The translations under genes and the position numbers were made by a program. From the NCBI RefSeq assembly GCF_018122655.1, contig NZ_JAGRQC010000002.1, positions 1 to 64,000 on the forward strand: a stretch of 64,000 nt of DNA, read 5' to 3'. Positions 38,489 through 47,929 of the stretch are shown in pieces; positions within the stretch are counted from its first letter, which is position 1, and each line of letters opens with the position of its first letter. The notes beneath the pieces are model-generated. The model worked only from the letters and a program-made list of their open reading frames with translations, did no database searches and was not told the origin of the DNA. This DNA comes from Stakelama marina. GTDB taxonomy: Bacteria > Pseudomonadota > Alphaproteobacteria > Sphingomonadales > Sphingomonadaceae.

Positions 38489-39139
38489 TCAGGCGGTCTC
38501 CAGCGCAATCTCGTACTTGGCCGTCGTCTTTTCCGCGACTTCCTCCGCCGTCACGCCGGGCGCCAGCTCGATCAGCTTGAACGGGCTGTCATGGTCCGCC
38601 CGCTGGAACACGGCGAGGTCGGTAATAATCATGTCGACGACATTGGTGCCGGTCAGCGGCAGCGAGCATTCGGGAATGAACTTCGGATCGCCGTGCTTCG
38701 ACGTGTGCTCCATCACGACGATGATCTTCTTCACGCCCGCGACCAGATCCATCGCGCCGCCCATCCCCTTGATCATCTTGCCGGGGATCATCCAGTTGGC
38801 GATATCGCCATTTTCGGCGACTTCCATCGCGCCGAGCACGGTCAGATCGATATGCCCGCCGCGGATCATGGCAAAGCTGGTTGCCGAATCGAAGAATACC
38901 GATTGCGGCAGTTCGCTGATCGTCTGCTTGCCGGCGTTGATCAGGTCGGCATCCTCTTCGCCGGCATAGGGAAAAGGCCCGATGCCGAGCATCCCGTTTT
39001 CGGACTGGAGCGTGACCTCGACCCCTTCGGGGATGTGGTTCGCGACCAGGGTGGGAATGCCGATGCCCAGATTGACGTAGAAGCCGTCCTGAAGCTCTTT
39101 GGCGGCACGCGCCGCCATTTCATCACGGGTCCAGGGCAT
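38489..39139 (-). CDS. scoB: 3-oxoacid CoA-transferase subunit B
   Basis: The 216-residue beta subunit of succinyl-CoA:3-ketoacid CoA transferase, which activates acetoacetate with succinyl-CoA. The catalytic glutamate is in [14 protein letters not shown]. Other family segments are [42 protein letters not shown] and CSLPLTG. It begins 2 bp after the stop of an acid-phosphatase lipoprotein gene that separates it from scoA, an unusual interruption of a normally adjacent pair. Confidence 0.96.
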   Translation of the reverse strand: MPWTRDEMAARAAKELQDGFYVNLGIGIPTLVANHIPEGVEVTLQSENGMLGIGPFPYAGEEDADLINAGKQTISELPQSVFFDSATSFAMIRGGHIDLTVLGAMEVAENGDIANWMIPGKMIKGMGGAMDLVAGVKKIIVVMEHTSKHGDPKFIPECSLPLTGTNVVDMIITDLAVFQRADHDSPFKLIELAPGVTAEEVAEKTTAKYEIALETA

Positions 39140-39141
39140 CC

Positions 39142-40008
39142 TTACTTCTCCTCCGCCGGAGGATTCCAGCGTTTGTCACGGGGAAACACATCGTCCATGC
39201 CGCCCTTGATCTGCGGCCCATAGACGGGGTTGGGAAAGACGAACCAGCCCGCCCCCCAATTGGAGGCGATGGCGGGAGTGGCAACCGCGGCGCGGCGCGT
39301 CGCGACGTCCGAAATGGCGTTGAACCGGTCGCTGATATCGCCGAGCTGGTCGCCGCCCAGCGCAAGCACGCAGTAGCGCGCGGCGATGGTCGCGCGCCGG
39401 CCGTCCTTGTGACCGCCGGTGGCGTCGTCGCCTTGCAGGAACAGTGTCTCGCCATGTTTGGCGGGGCCCAGCCCGGCACGGTCGAGCGCCTGTTCGGTAT
39501 AGGCCGCGTTGGCCGCGTTGCGGTTGGTGTTGAACACGATGGTCACGCCCATCGCGCGCAACTGCCGCAGCGCATCCGCGGCGCCGGGCGTGGGTTCGAC
39601 CTTGTCGATGCCGGTCCGTTCCCACTGCGACCAGCGATCGGGCGTGAACTTTCCGCCCGCCGCCTGCCAGCTTTCGAAGCCATAGTTCAGGAGCACGGTT
39701 TCGTCGGCGTCGAAAACCGCCGCGAACGGCTTGTCGCCGCACGACACATATTGCGGGTTGGCGAGCGTCGCACCCGGCGTCAGCACCACGCTGTTCGCCG
39801 GGCGATTGCGCACCTTCTGACCGACATAGGCAACCAGATCGCGCCACTGCCCGCGCGTAAGGGCGGCCGCTTCCGCGGAGCCGTAGAGATACTGCATCCC
39901 CGCGGGCACGGGCTGCGCCGCTGCCTCGGTCGAGGCAGGCCGGGTTGCGGCGGTGGTGCACCCGGCGAGCGCCAGCGCACCCAGCGCAATCGCGGAAAAT
40001 GCGCGCAT
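39142..40008 (-). CDS. HAD acid phosphatase, 5'-nucleotidase lipoprotein e(P4) family
   Basis: A 288-residue lipoprotein with lipobox LAGC (Cys17). The HAD nucleophile motif [10 protein letters not shown] places the catalytic aspartates at 100 and 102; motif II is FNTNR; motif III/IV follow around [12 protein letters not shown]. These are class C acid phosphatases, dephosphorylating nucleotides (NMN in Haemophilus) on the cell surface. It starts within the scoA stop (TGATG) and ends 2 bp before scoB, so it is translated as part of the sco operon. The metabolic link is not obvious. Confidence 0.9.
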   Translation of the reverse strand: MRAFSAIALGALALAGCTTAATRPASTEAAAQPVPAGMQYLYGSAEAAALTRGQWRDLVAYVGQKVRNRPANSVVLTPGATLANPQYVSCGDKPFAAVFDADETVLLNYGFESWQAAGGKFTPDRWSQWERTGIDKVEPTPGAADALRQLRAMGVTIVFNTNRNAANAAYTEQALDRAGLGPAKHGETLFLQGDDATGGHKDGRRATIAARYCVLALGGDQLGDISDRFNAISDVATRRAAVATPAIASNWGAGWFVFPNPVYGPQIKGGMDDVFPRDKRWNPPAEEK

Positions 40009-40715
40009 CAGGCCGCCTCGCGCTCGCGCGTGGTGACGAATTCGATTTTCTTGTCGTAAGGCGCGCCGACGATCATCCGGTTCACATAGATGCCGGGCAG
40101 GTGAATCTGATCGGCGTCGAGCGTGCCCACCGGCACGACTTCCTCAACCTCTGCGATGCAGACCTTGCCCGCAGTCGCCATCGGCTGGTTGAAGTTGCGC
40201 GCGGTCTTGCGGAAGATCAGGTTGCCCGCCTCGTCCGCCTTATATCCCTTGATGATCGCGATGTCGGCGACGATGCCGCGTTCGAGGATATATTCCTCCC
40301 CGTCGAACAGCTTCGTCTCCTTGCCTTCGGCGACCTGCGTGCCGACGCCGGTCTTGGTGTAGAAGCCCGGAATGCCCGCACCGCCCGCGCGACACCGTTC
40401 GGCGAGCGTGCCCTGCGGGCAGAACTCGACCTCAAGCTCGCCGGACAGGAACTGCCGCTCGAACTCCTTGTTCTCGCCGACATAGGAGGAGATCATCTTC
40501 TTGACCTGCTTGGAGCGCAGGAGCTTGCCCAGCCCTTCATTATCGATGCCGGCATTGTTGCTGGCGATGGTCAGGTCCTTCACGCCCGACGCCTGGATCG
40601 CGTCGATCAGCCGTTCGGGAATGCCACACAGGCCGAACCCGCCCGCGCAGATCATCAGGCCATCCTTCAGCAAGCCGTCGAGAGCCGCCTCGGCATTGGG
40701 ATAAAGCTTCTTCAT
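40008..40715 (-). CDS. scoA: 3-oxoacid CoA-transferase subunit A
   Basis: The 235-residue alpha subunit of the CoA transferase. Family marks: [17 protein letters not shown] (CoA-binding), [39 protein letters not shown] and the C-terminal [12 protein letters not shown]. An AGGAGAA site precedes the ATG. Its stop overlaps the start of the phosphatase gene by one base. With scoB it forms the active hetero-oligomer for ketone-body or polyhydroxyalkanoate-derived acetoacetate use. Confidence 0.96.
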   Translation of the reverse strand: MKKLYPNAEAALDGLLKDGLMICAGGFGLCGIPERLIDAIQASGVKDLTIASNNAGIDNEGLGKLLRSKQVKKMISSYVGENKEFERQFLSGELEVEFCPQGTLAERCRAGGAGIPGFYTKTGVGTQVAEGKETKLFDGEEYILERGIVADIAIIKGYKADEAGNLIFRKTARNFNQPMATAGKVCIAEVEEVVPVGTLDADQIHLPGIYVNRMIVGAPYDKKIEFVTTREREAA

Positions 40716-40808
40716 GCACCGATTCTCCTAGCTGGCACGGGCGATAGTCAAAGGTCAGCCACGCGGTCAAGCAAACCTGAACCAACTTTCAACTTTGTAG
40801 CCGCAGGC

Positions 40809-41513
40809 CTAGAGCTGCGTGCCGACCAGTGCGCCCACCGCGGCCGTAATCCCCATGGCGAGCGCACCCCACAGCGTCACGCGCCAGGCCGCCCTGCCCA
40901 TTTCGGCGCCGCCCGTCCGCGCACCGAGCGCGCCGAGCGTCGCAAGCAGGAACAACGACAAGAGAACCACCGAGACGGCGATCGTCGAAAGCGGCATTAC
41001 CAGAACGAGCAGCACCGGCGGCAATGCTCCGGCGGCAAAACTCGCAGCGGAAGCGAGCGCGGCCTGGACCGGGCGCGCGGCGGTCGCTTCGTGGATTCCC
41101 AGTTCATCGCGCAGATGCGCACCAAGCGCGTCATGCGCGCTCAACTGGTCGGCAACCTGCAGGGCGAGGTCCGGCGAAAGCCCGCGCCCGCGATAGATGG
41201 CGGCAAGTTCGCGGCGCTCGGCCTCCGGATTGCGTTCAAGCTCGAACGCTTCCTTGGCGGTGTCGGCGGCTTCGGCATCGGATTGCGAGCTGACCGAAAC
41301 ATATTCGCCCGCCGCCATCGACATCGCACCGGCGACGAGGCCGGCAATGCCCGACAAAAGGATCGAGTGCCGGTCCGATCCCGCCGCCGCGACGCCGGTA
41401 ATCAGGCTCGCGGTCGAAACGATGCCGTCATTGGCGCCGAGCACCGCGGCGCGCAGCCAGTTGATCCGGTGGACGAGATGCTTTTCGCTGTGATGCGACA
41501 GTTCGGCGCCCAT
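40809..41513 (-). CDS. VIT1/CCC1 family iron/manganese transporter
   Basis: A 234-residue membrane protein. The first half carries the family signature LRAAVLGANDGIVSTASLITGVAAA and AGAMSMAAGEYVSVSSQSD; a central charged helical region (about 80-145) resembles the cytoplasmic metal-binding domain of plant and yeast VIT1/CCC1; three more membrane helices follow. These proteins export Fe(II) or Mn(II) from the cytoplasm. The next gene upstream on the same strand, the SMP-30 gene, ends only 10 bp before its start, so they may be co-transcribed. Confidence 0.88.
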   Translation of the reverse strand: MGAELSHHSEKHLVHRINWLRAAVLGANDGIVSTASLITGVAAAGSDRHSILLSGIAGLVAGAMSMAAGEYVSVSSQSDAEAADTAKEAFELERNPEAERRELAAIYRGRGLSPDLALQVADQLSAHDALGAHLRDELGIHEATAARPVQAALASAASFAAGALPPVLLVLVMPLSTIAVSVVLLSLFLLATLGALGARTGGAEMGRAAWRVTLWGALAMGITAAVGALVGTQL

Positions 41514-41523
41514 GCGTTTCCCT

Positions 41524-42438
41524 TCAGAAGTTGAGCTTCAGCCCCGGGCGGGGCCAGCGCATCCGCGCAAGCCTGCCCGTTCCCGACAATGTGATATAAG
41601 CGGTGTACAGGTCTTCACCACCCCAACAGATGTTGGTAGTGAAAATATCCGGAGTGGCCACGAATTCAACCAGTTCGCCGGCCGGCGATACCACCGAAAT
41701 GCCGCTTTCGCCGATCGTGGCGACACAGATATTGCCCGCCGAATCGACACCCAGCGAATCGAAGAACTTGTACCCGGCGGGTCGGTAAAGCGGGATGCCG
41801 GGACCGCCCGGCCCCGCCATATCGTCGACCTTCCCCGGCGCGATCACGTTGAACGCCATCAGCCGGCAGGTATAGGTTTCCGCAGCATAGAGCGTCTTGC
41901 CGTCGGGCGAGAGGCCGATCCCGTTGGGATTTTCACTGGGAAAGATCACCTCTTCAAGGTGGCTGCCATCGGCTTTCGCGTAGAAAATGCCGGTGATGTC
42001 GCGTTCGCGCGGGCGATTCTTGCCATGGTCGGTGAACCAGAAACCGCCATGCGCATCGAAGACGATGTCGTTGGGCCCGCGCAGCGCGCAACCGAAATCG
42101 CCATCCTTGTAAAGCGTCTCCACCGCGCCGGTCGCCGGGTCGATCCGTTCGATCCGACCGCCCGAATAGTCATCCGCCTGTCCGTGGGGCATCAGGTGGC
42201 CCATATTCTCCACCCAGTTGAACCCGCCATTGTTGCAGCAATAGAGCTTGCCATCCGGCCCCATCGCCAACCCGTTTGGACCGCCGCCCGGTTCGGCCAC
42301 AACTTGCGTACTCCCGTCCGCCATGACGCGCGTAATGCGTCCCGCGGCGATTTCGACGAGGATGACGCTGCCGTCGGGCATCGCCACAGGTCCTTCCGGA
42401 AAGCGCAGTCCCTCTGCGATGATTTCAAGCTCTGCCAT
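41524..42438 (-). CDS. SMP-30/gluconolactonase/LRE family protein
   Basis: A 304-residue six-bladed beta-propeller hydrolase. The metal-ligand segments are visible: FPEGPV (Glu15), GGPNGLA, ENPNGIGLSPDGKTLY (Asn) and DSLGVDSAGNICVA (Asp). Family members hydrolyse sugar lactones or organophosphates. The start at 42438 has a very good GGCGGAGGGG site. It is divergent from a thiamine-diphosphate enzyme gene only 88 bp away, which could be a functional neighbour. Confidence 0.9.
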   Translation of the reverse strand: MAELEIIAEGLRFPEGPVAMPDGSVILVEIAAGRITRVMADGSTQVVAEPGGGPNGLAMGPDGKLYCCNNGGFNWVENMGHLMPHGQADDYSGGRIERIDPATGAVETLYKDGDFGCALRGPNDIVFDAHGGFWFTDHGKNRPRERDITGIFYAKADGSHLEEVIFPSENPNGIGLSPDGKTLYAAETYTCRLMAFNVIAPGKVDDMAGPGGPGIPLYRPAGYKFFDSLGVDSAGNICVATIGESGISVVSPAGELVEFVATPDIFTTNICWGGEDLYTAYITLSGTGRLARMRWPRPGLKLNF

Positions 42439-42526
42439 ATCCCCTCCGCCTTGTCGTTTGCGGCACCCTATCGCGAAAGTCCGCTGCCGTCTTCCGCTCG
42501 GCTTCACCGGCCGCTAGACCGGGTGC

Positions 42527-44191
42527 ATGACCAATTCTCGCACCGGCGGCCGCATCCTAGTCGATAATCTCAAGCTACAGGGCTGCGACCGGATATTCCA
42601 CGTCCCCGGCGAGAGCTTCCTCGCCGTGCTCGACGCACTGCACGATACGCCCGAGATCGATCTGGTCACCTGTCGCCAGGAAGGCGGCGCGGCCTTTATG
42701 GCGTGCGCCGACGGCGCGCTGACCGGTCAGCCGGGGGTGTGCTTCGTCACGCGCGGGCCCGGCGCGACCAACGGCTCGATCGGCGTCCATGTGGCGATGC
42801 AGGATTCGATCCCGATGCTGTTCTTCATCGGTGATGTCGACCGGTCGATGCGCGATCGCGAAGGGTTTCAGGAGGTCGATTTCCCCGCGATGTTTTCGCC
42901 GCTGGCGAAATGGGCGACGCGGATCGAGGACGCGCGTCGCATTCCCGAATATGTCGCGCGGGCGTGGAGCGTCGCAACGAGCGGGCGCCCCGGCCCGGTG
43001 GTAATCGCGCTGCCCGAGGATATGTTGTGCGACGTGGTCGAAGCCACCGACCGCCCCGCCGTTGCCCGCTTCGAGCAATCGCCCGACCCGGAAGCGATCG
43101 AGGCGCTGATGGGGCTGCTCAAGGACGCAGCGAGTCCGATCGCGATCATCGGCGGCGCCGGCTGGTGCCAGGGCACAGCGCATTATTTCGCCGAGTTCGC
43201 GACGCGCATCGGCCTGCCGGTCGCAGCGGCGTTCCGGCGGCAGGACGCGATCGCGAACGATTGCCCGGTCTATGCCGGTAATCTGGGGTACGGCCCCAAT
43301 CCGGCGCTCGTGGAGCGGGTGAAGAAGGCCGACCTGATCCTTTCCATCGGCGCACGGCTCGGCGAAGCGACGACCGACGGCTATTCGCTGATCACGCCCG
43401 ATCATCCCGGCCAGACGCTGGTCCATGTCCATCCCGATCCGGAGGAACTGGGCCGCGTCTATCGCACCGACCTGCCGATCTGCGCCGATATGCGCGAGTT
43501 CGCCGAAACGATTGCGCTTTGGGATCAGGACATCCTCGATTTCGATGCGGGCAAGCAGGCGCATGCCGAGTGGCAGGCCTGGAATCGCCCCGAACCGCGC
43601 GACGGCGTTGCGCTCGACCTCGGCCAGTGCGTCGCGGCGATGCGCGAGCGGATGGCGGCGGACGATACGATCATCTGCAACGGCGCAGGTAATTTTTCCG
43701 CCTGGTGGCACCGCTATTGGCACTATGGCGAATATGGAACGCAGCTCGCCCCGACCGCCGGCGCGATGGGCTATGGCGCACCGGCGGCGGTGGCGGCCGC
43801 TCTTCGTCACCCCGAAAAGACGGCAGTCGCGCTTGCCGGTGACGGCGATTTCATGATGAACGGCCAGGAACTTGCCACTGCGGTACAGCATGGCGCCGAC
43901 CTGCTCGTAATCCTGGTCGACAATGGCGGTTACGGCACGATCCGCATGCATCAGGAACGCGAATACCCTGCACGACTGAGCGGAACCGCGCTGAAGAATC
44001 CCGATTTCGCCGCCCTCGCCCGGGCCTATGGCGGCTGGGCCGAAACCGTGGAGACGACCGACCAGTTCGCGCCCGCGCTCGACCGTGCGCTTGGCGAAAA
44101 GGGCCTGCGCCTGCTTCACCTCCGGACCGACATCGAAGCGATCAACCCCGCAACGACCATCAGCAAGCTACGCGAAACCGCGCGCGGCTGA
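42527..44191 (+). CDS. Thiamine-diphosphate enzyme of the acetolactate synthase family
   Basis: A 554-residue three-domain enzyme. Glu29 in HVPGESFL is the activating glutamate; the central Rossmann domain spans about 190-330; the ThDP motif is GDGDFMMNGQELATAVQHGADLLVILVDNGGYGTI. Relatives are acetolactate synthases, benzoylformate decarboxylases and sulfoacetaldehyde acetyltransferases. There is no ilvH-like regulatory gene next to it, so it is probably not the biosynthetic acetohydroxyacid synthase. Substrate unknown. It converges on the DUF2252 gene with a one-base gap between stop codons. Confidence 0.87.
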   Translation: MTNSRTGGRILVDNLKLQGCDRIFHVPGESFLAVLDALHDTPEIDLVTCRQEGGAAFMACADGALTGQPGVCFVTRGPGATNGSIGVHVAMQDSIPMLFFIGDVDRSMRDREGFQEVDFPAMFSPLAKWATRIEDARRIPEYVARAWSVATSGRPGPVVIALPEDMLCDVVEATDRPAVARFEQSPDPEAIEALMGLLKDAASPIAIIGGAGWCQGTAHYFAEFATRIGLPVAAAFRRQDAIANDCPVYAGNLGYGPNPALVERVKKADLILSIGARLGEATTDGYSLITPDHPGQTLVHVHPDPEELGRVYRTDLPICADMREFAETIALWDQDILDFDAGKQAHAEWQAWNRPEPRDGVALDLGQCVAAMRERMAADDTIICNGAGNFSAWWHRYWHYGEYGTQLAPTAGAMGYGAPAAVAAALRHPEKTAVALAGDGDFMMNGQELATAVQHGADLLVILVDNGGYGTIRMHQEREYPARLSGTALKNPDFAALARAYGGWAETVETTDQFAPALDRALGEKGLRLLHLRTDIEAINPATTISKLRETARG

Positions 44192-44192
44192 T

Positions 44193-45557
44193 CTAGCTGT
44201 CATGGTAAAAGCGGAATACGCCGAGCGCGTGATCCCGCTTGAATAGCTCGTGGTCCTTGTAGATCCGCTTGGCCGCGTCGTGCGCGAAGGCGACGATGTC
44301 CGCGCAGAACGCCTCCGGCTCGATCGAGCCCATGATGCGTCTTTCGGGCGGATCGTCATGGTTATGCTCACCTTCTGAACGGGCATGGGTGTGCGCCAGC
44401 GCGTGGCCGCAGATGCCGGCATAGGTCGCCATCTCGCCGGGATCGAGATCGTCGCTATCGATATCGTCCTTGAAGGGGCTGCGTTCGCGCACGAGGAAGG
44501 ACCGACCTTCGATTTCGGCCCTGCCATAAAAGGGATCGCCGCCGACCAGATGGACGTCATGCGCGGTCACGATCGCGTCGATCTGCTCGCGCGCCTCGAA
44601 ATCATTTTCGGGCACCAGCCCGTAGAGCGAAGACCGGCGGGTCTGCTTCATTTCAAGCACGACGCAGCGGTCGTCTCCATCGCCCCACCCTTCGAGCAGG
44701 ACGAAATATCGGTCCAGTCCAAGGCTGGCGGTCCCGCTGTCCTTCTTGATCGCCACGTCGCGAACGATGAAGAAATCGTCGGGCCGCGAGACGCCGCCGA
44801 TCTCGTTTTCGCGGCGATATTTGTCGATGATCTCCTGAAATTCATCGATTCTGCTGGAAACGGGTACAACCTCGTCATCAGGGATGAAGCGGCAGCGGTC
44901 GAGATCGATCAGCTTTGACAGGAATTTGCGCCGGCTCTGCATCGCGCCTTCCAGCAGATCGCGGATCATCGGCGGGCTGTTGTCGAGGCGGAACTGGAAA
45001 TCATCTTCGCGGTCATCGCGAAGATAATCGACCATCGCGCGCAGGTAGCCATCGACAAAGGCGTGTACGATTTTTCGCCGGTGCTTTTTCTTGAAGCCGT
45101 TTTCCTTTGCGACGATCCAGAAACCCGTCGCACACCGCTTGATATCCCAGCTGAACGGCGCTTTCCACGCCTCGTCGAAATCGTTGACACCGAAGATCGG
45201 CGTTCCATCGACGCTCGGCATCACGCCGAAATTTTCCGGATGCGCGTCGCCCATGGTGAATACCTGCGGCAGATGCCCATCGGTGCCCGCCTGATCGCGA
45301 TAATAGAGCAGCGCGGTTCCGCGAAAGAAATGGAATACCGATCCCGCAAGCTTGTCGAACTTGGCCTCCGCGCCTTCCGGGCGGTTATGGATGCGAAACT
45401 GATGATCCTCGCGAAGCGTCTGACGAACATGCAGGCGACGTTCGCGTTTGCCGAGCAGCGTCGGCGGTATCACGATGTCGCCGCGTCCCAGCGCCTTTGC
45501 GAAGTCGCGAAACTCCGCACATCGGTCGATATCGGGAATTCGGCCTTCGACAATCAT
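44193..45557 (-). CDS. DUF2252 (kinase-fold-like) protein
   Basis: A 454-residue protein of the DUF2252 family. Typical segments are FHFFRGTALLYYRD, TMGDAHPENFGVM and FGVNDFDEAWKAPFSWDIKRCATG, which recall the HGD and DFD motifs of aminoglycoside-phosphotransferase-like kinases, and a later QMKQTRRSSLYGLV-like VLEMKQTRRSS. The role is unknown; a small-molecule or protein kinase is an inference. AAGGAA precedes the start. It is separated from the upstream csbD gene by a bidirectional terminator. Confidence 0.85.
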   Translation of the reverse strand: MIVEGRIPDIDRCAEFRDFAKALGRGDIVIPPTLLGKRERRLHVRQTLREDHQFRIHNRPEGAEAKFDKLAGSVFHFFRGTALLYYRDQAGTDGHLPQVFTMGDAHPENFGVMPSVDGTPIFGVNDFDEAWKAPFSWDIKRCATGFWIVAKENGFKKKHRRKIVHAFVDGYLRAMVDYLRDDREDDFQFRLDNSPPMIRDLLEGAMQSRRKFLSKLIDLDRCRFIPDDEVVPVSSRIDEFQEIIDKYRRENEIGGVSRPDDFFIVRDVAIKKDSGTASLGLDRYFVLLEGWGDGDDRCVVLEMKQTRRSSLYGLVPENDFEAREQIDAIVTAHDVHLVGGDPFYGRAEIEGRSFLVRERSPFKDDIDSDDLDPGEMATYAGICGHALAHTHARSEGEHNHDDPPERRIMGSIEPEAFCADIVAFAHDAAKRIYKDHELFKRDHALGVFRFYHDS

Positions 45558-45590
45558 TCACGGTTCCTTGCTGGTGACCAATACGCAACG

Positions 45591-45626
45591 AAAAAGGCCG
45601 CGACGGTTTCCCGTGCGCGGCCTTTT
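45591..45626 (-). terminator. Intrinsic terminator after csbD
   Basis: A hairpin with arms AAAAAGGCCGCG and CGCGGCCTTTT can act in either direction. On the minus strand it lies 21 bp after the CsbD stop and ends in CCTTTTT. Confidence 0.75.
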
Positions 45627-45646
45627 CGTGTCGCTTCGTCCAGCGA

Positions 45647-45817
45647 TCAGATGTCGTCGCCGAGTGCGCCTTTCACCTTTCCGCTGAACTGCTGGGCCTT
45701 GCCCTTGCCTTCCTGCTCGGCACCTTCTTCGCGCGTTTCCGGATTGTCCGACTGCTGCTTGATCTTGCCGGCAGCCTCGTTGAGGTTGCCCTTTACCTTG
45801 TCCTTGAGTTCACCCAT
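45647..45817 (-). CDS. CsbD family stress-response protein
   Basis: A 56-residue hydrophilic protein, short enough to be missed by length filters. The translation starts MGELKDKVKGNLNEAAGKIK and ends GKVKGALGDDI, the two KxKG-type repeats of the CsbD family, rich in Lys, Gln, Glu and Gly and probably natively disordered. CsbD proteins accumulate in general stress. A GAGGAG ribosome site precedes the ATG and a strong terminator follows the stop, so it is a monocistronic gene. Regulation by the alphaproteobacterial general stress response is likely but no promoter was identified. Confidence 0.9.
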   Translation of the reverse strand: MGELKDKVKGNLNEAAGKIKQQSDNPETREEGAEQEGKGKAQQFSGKVKGALGDDI

Positions 45818-45962
45818 CGCGAATCTCCTCAGTCATGCGGCCCGCGAAGGTGCAAGCCACTTTAAATTCACGATTAATGAACGAGCGGGGCGCGCTGCAT
45901 GTTCCGTTGAAGTGCAACGGTTCGTCGTGTTTCCCGGTTGTCGGGCGCAGCCCCGAAATGGC

Positions 45963-46763
45963 TCAGCCGAGCGTGCGGTTCAGAAACGCCATGACCGCCT
46001 GCCAGTTGGTCTCCGCGCCTTGGGGGTCGCGTGAGACGATCAGCGTCGATGATCCGTGAACACCCTGTTGGGGCACGTAGCGGACATTGCCGTCGCCGGG
46101 CAGCGCATCGTAGATCGCCTTTGCCCGGTCGACCTCCTCGGCGCCGGGGGCAGAGGTGATGAAGACCGGAACATCGACCTTCGCCGCCGCCTTTCGCACC
46201 ATCGACTTGTCGTCGAAATACTCACCCGGCGAAAAGGCGAGCACCGCCTTCACCGCTTGCGGATGCGCAGCGACCAGCGGAAAGACGAGCGAAGAGGAAT
46301 AGCTGCTGCCCCACACCGCGATGGGAAGCCGCGGGCTTTGCGCCTGCGCCCAGGCGAGCGCGGCCTCCAGATCGGGAATGGCGTCGAGATAGCCGGTCGA
46401 ACCGCCTGCGGCCTGTACCGTCTGGTTGCCACCGAACATGTCACCGCCCGAACGCTGGTCGATCGCCAGCGCCGAATAGCCCGCTTTCGCGAGGCGCGGC
46501 CCGATCGTCGCATATTCTTCCTTGCTCGACCCCGCCTGATGGAAGAGCAGGATGATCGCCTTGGGCTGCGCGGCGCGGTAGATGGTGCCGAACACGCGTT
46601 CACCGTCGGCGGCAGTCAGCATCAGCGCGTCGCCTTCGGCAACGTCGGCCTGCGAATTGGCCGTGACCGCGGCAGGCGCTTGATTGGCTTCGGAAGTGCT
46701 CGCAGGTTGCGACGAACATCCCGCCAGCATGGCGGCGGTTAGCGAGAGGAACAGCATCTTCAT
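45963..46763 (-). CDS. Alpha/beta-hydrolase (dienelactone-hydrolase-like) lipoprotein
   Basis: A 266-residue lipoprotein, lipobox MLAGC. The alpha/beta-hydrolase core includes AIILLFHQAGSSKEEY (oxyanion region), nucleophile elbow VWGSSYSSSLVFP (Ser in GSSYS, a variant of GxSxG), VPVFITSAPGAEE and a C-terminal GVHGSST histidine. Likely an esterase or peptidase at the inner face of the outer membrane. The start at 46763 follows GGGAGAAAG; upstream in-frame codons precede the ribosome site. It is 36 bp downstream of thiSG and could share its transcript. Confidence 0.85.
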   Translation of the reverse strand: MKMLFLSLTAAMLAGCSSQPASTSEANQAPAAVTANSQADVAEGDALMLTAADGERVFGTIYRAAQPKAIILLFHQAGSSKEEYATIGPRLAKAGYSALAIDQRSGGDMFGGNQTVQAAGGSTGYLDAIPDLEAALAWAQAQSPRLPIAVWGSSYSSSLVFPLVAAHPQAVKAVLAFSPGEYFDDKSMVRKAAAKVDVPVFITSAPGAEEVDRAKAIYDALPGDGNVRYVPQQGVHGSSTLIVSRDPQGAETNWQAVMAFLNRTLG

Positions 46764-46799
46764 TCGACTTTCTCCCATCGCCGCGCTTGTCATCGCGCC

Positions 46800-47804
46800 T
46801 CAGATCAGGCCCGACAGCGGGCTCGACGGATCGGCATAGCGGCGCTTGCCCATTCGCCCGGCGCGATAGGACAGCCTGCCGCTTTCGACAGCCAGCTTCA
46901 TCGCCCGCGCCATCATGATCGGGTCTTTCGCTTCGGCGATCGCCGTGTTCATCAGCACGCCGTCGCAGCCCAGCTCCATCGCGACGCCAGCGTCGGACGC
47001 GGTGCCGACGCCCGCATCGACCAGCACGGGCACGTTCGCGCCCTCGACGATCAGGCGGATCGTCACCTGGTTCTGGATGCCGAGGCCAGAGCCGATCGGC
47101 GCGCCCAGCGGCATGATCGCCACCGCGCCGGCATCCTCCAGCCGCTTCGCCGCGATCGGATCGTCGACGCAATAGACCATCGGCTTGAAGCCTTCCCTGG
47201 CCAGGATTTCGGTCGCGCGCAGCGTCTCGACCATATCGGGGTAGAGCGTCTTCGCCTCGCCCAGCACCTCCAGCTTGACGAGATCCCAGCCGCCCGCTTC
47301 GCGCGCCAGCCGCAGCGTGCGGATCGCTTCCTCGCCGGTGAAACAGCCGGCGGTGTTGGGCAGATAGGTGATCTTTTTCGGGTCGATATAGTCGGTCAGC
47401 ATCGGCGCCTTGGGATCGCTGACATTCACGCGGCGCACCGCCACGGTGACGATCTCCGCACCCGATGCCTCTAGCGCGGCGGCATTCTGTTCGAAATCCT
47501 TGTACTTGCCTGTGCCGACGATCAGCCGCGAGCGGAAGGTGTGGCCGGCGACCGACCATGTGTCGTCGTCGATGCTCGCGGCATGATCGCCGCCGCCGAC
47601 GAAATGAACGATCTCCAGCTCGTCGCCGTCCTCGACCTTTACATCGCCCAGCGTCGAACGCGGCACGACCTCCAGATTGCGTTCGACGGCGACCTTTTCG
47701 GGCACCAGGCCAAGCTCTCGCGCCAGATCGGCGAGCGTCAGTCCCGCCGTCACGCGCTTGTGCTCGCCATTTACCCGGATGGTGACCGTGCCGTCCTTGT
47801 GCAT
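46800..47804 (-). CDS. thiG: Fused sulfur carrier ThiS and thiazole synthase ThiG
   Basis: A 334-residue natural fusion. Residues 1-72 are ThiS (ubiquitin-like; [10 protein letters not shown] through IVHFVGGG) and about 83-334 are ThiG ([30 protein letters not shown] with the Schiff-base Lys177, [27 protein letters not shown]). Together they build the thiazole phosphate of thiamine, ThiS carrying sulfur as a C-terminal thiocarboxylate. Here the Gly-Gly is internal (70-72), followed by a linker DHAASIDDD. No thiF, thiO, thiE or TPP riboswitch is seen nearby. Confidence 0.94.
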   Translation of the reverse strand: MHKDGTVTIRVNGEHKRVTAGLTLADLARELGLVPEKVAVERNLEVVPRSTLGDVKVEDGDELEIVHFVGGGDHAASIDDDTWSVAGHTFRSRLIVGTGKYKDFEQNAAALEASGAEIVTVAVRRVNVSDPKAPMLTDYIDPKKITYLPNTAGCFTGEEAIRTLRLAREAGGWDLVKLEVLGEAKTLYPDMVETLRATEILAREGFKPMVYCVDDPIAAKRLEDAGAVAIMPLGAPIGSGLGIQNQVTIRLIVEGANVPVLVDAGVGTASDAGVAMELGCDGVLMNTAIAEAKDPIMMARAMKLAVESGRLSYRAGRMGKRRYADPSSPLSGLI

Positions 47805-47929
47805 GTCCGTCCTTCGTTCAGATCAGCCGCCGCCTCGACTTCCAGGTGGCATCGCGGCTAAGGGGGAAAAGAATTTCAACCGCTATATGGTCCGGCAGCC
47901 GCCGCCCGCAACCGAGGAGGACATGGAAC

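Noticed and set aside
47805..47929. TPP riboswitch ahead of thiSG
   Set aside because: I looked for the conserved CUGAGA and ACCUGAU cores on the minus strand and did not find them; the leader is too short and unstructured to call.
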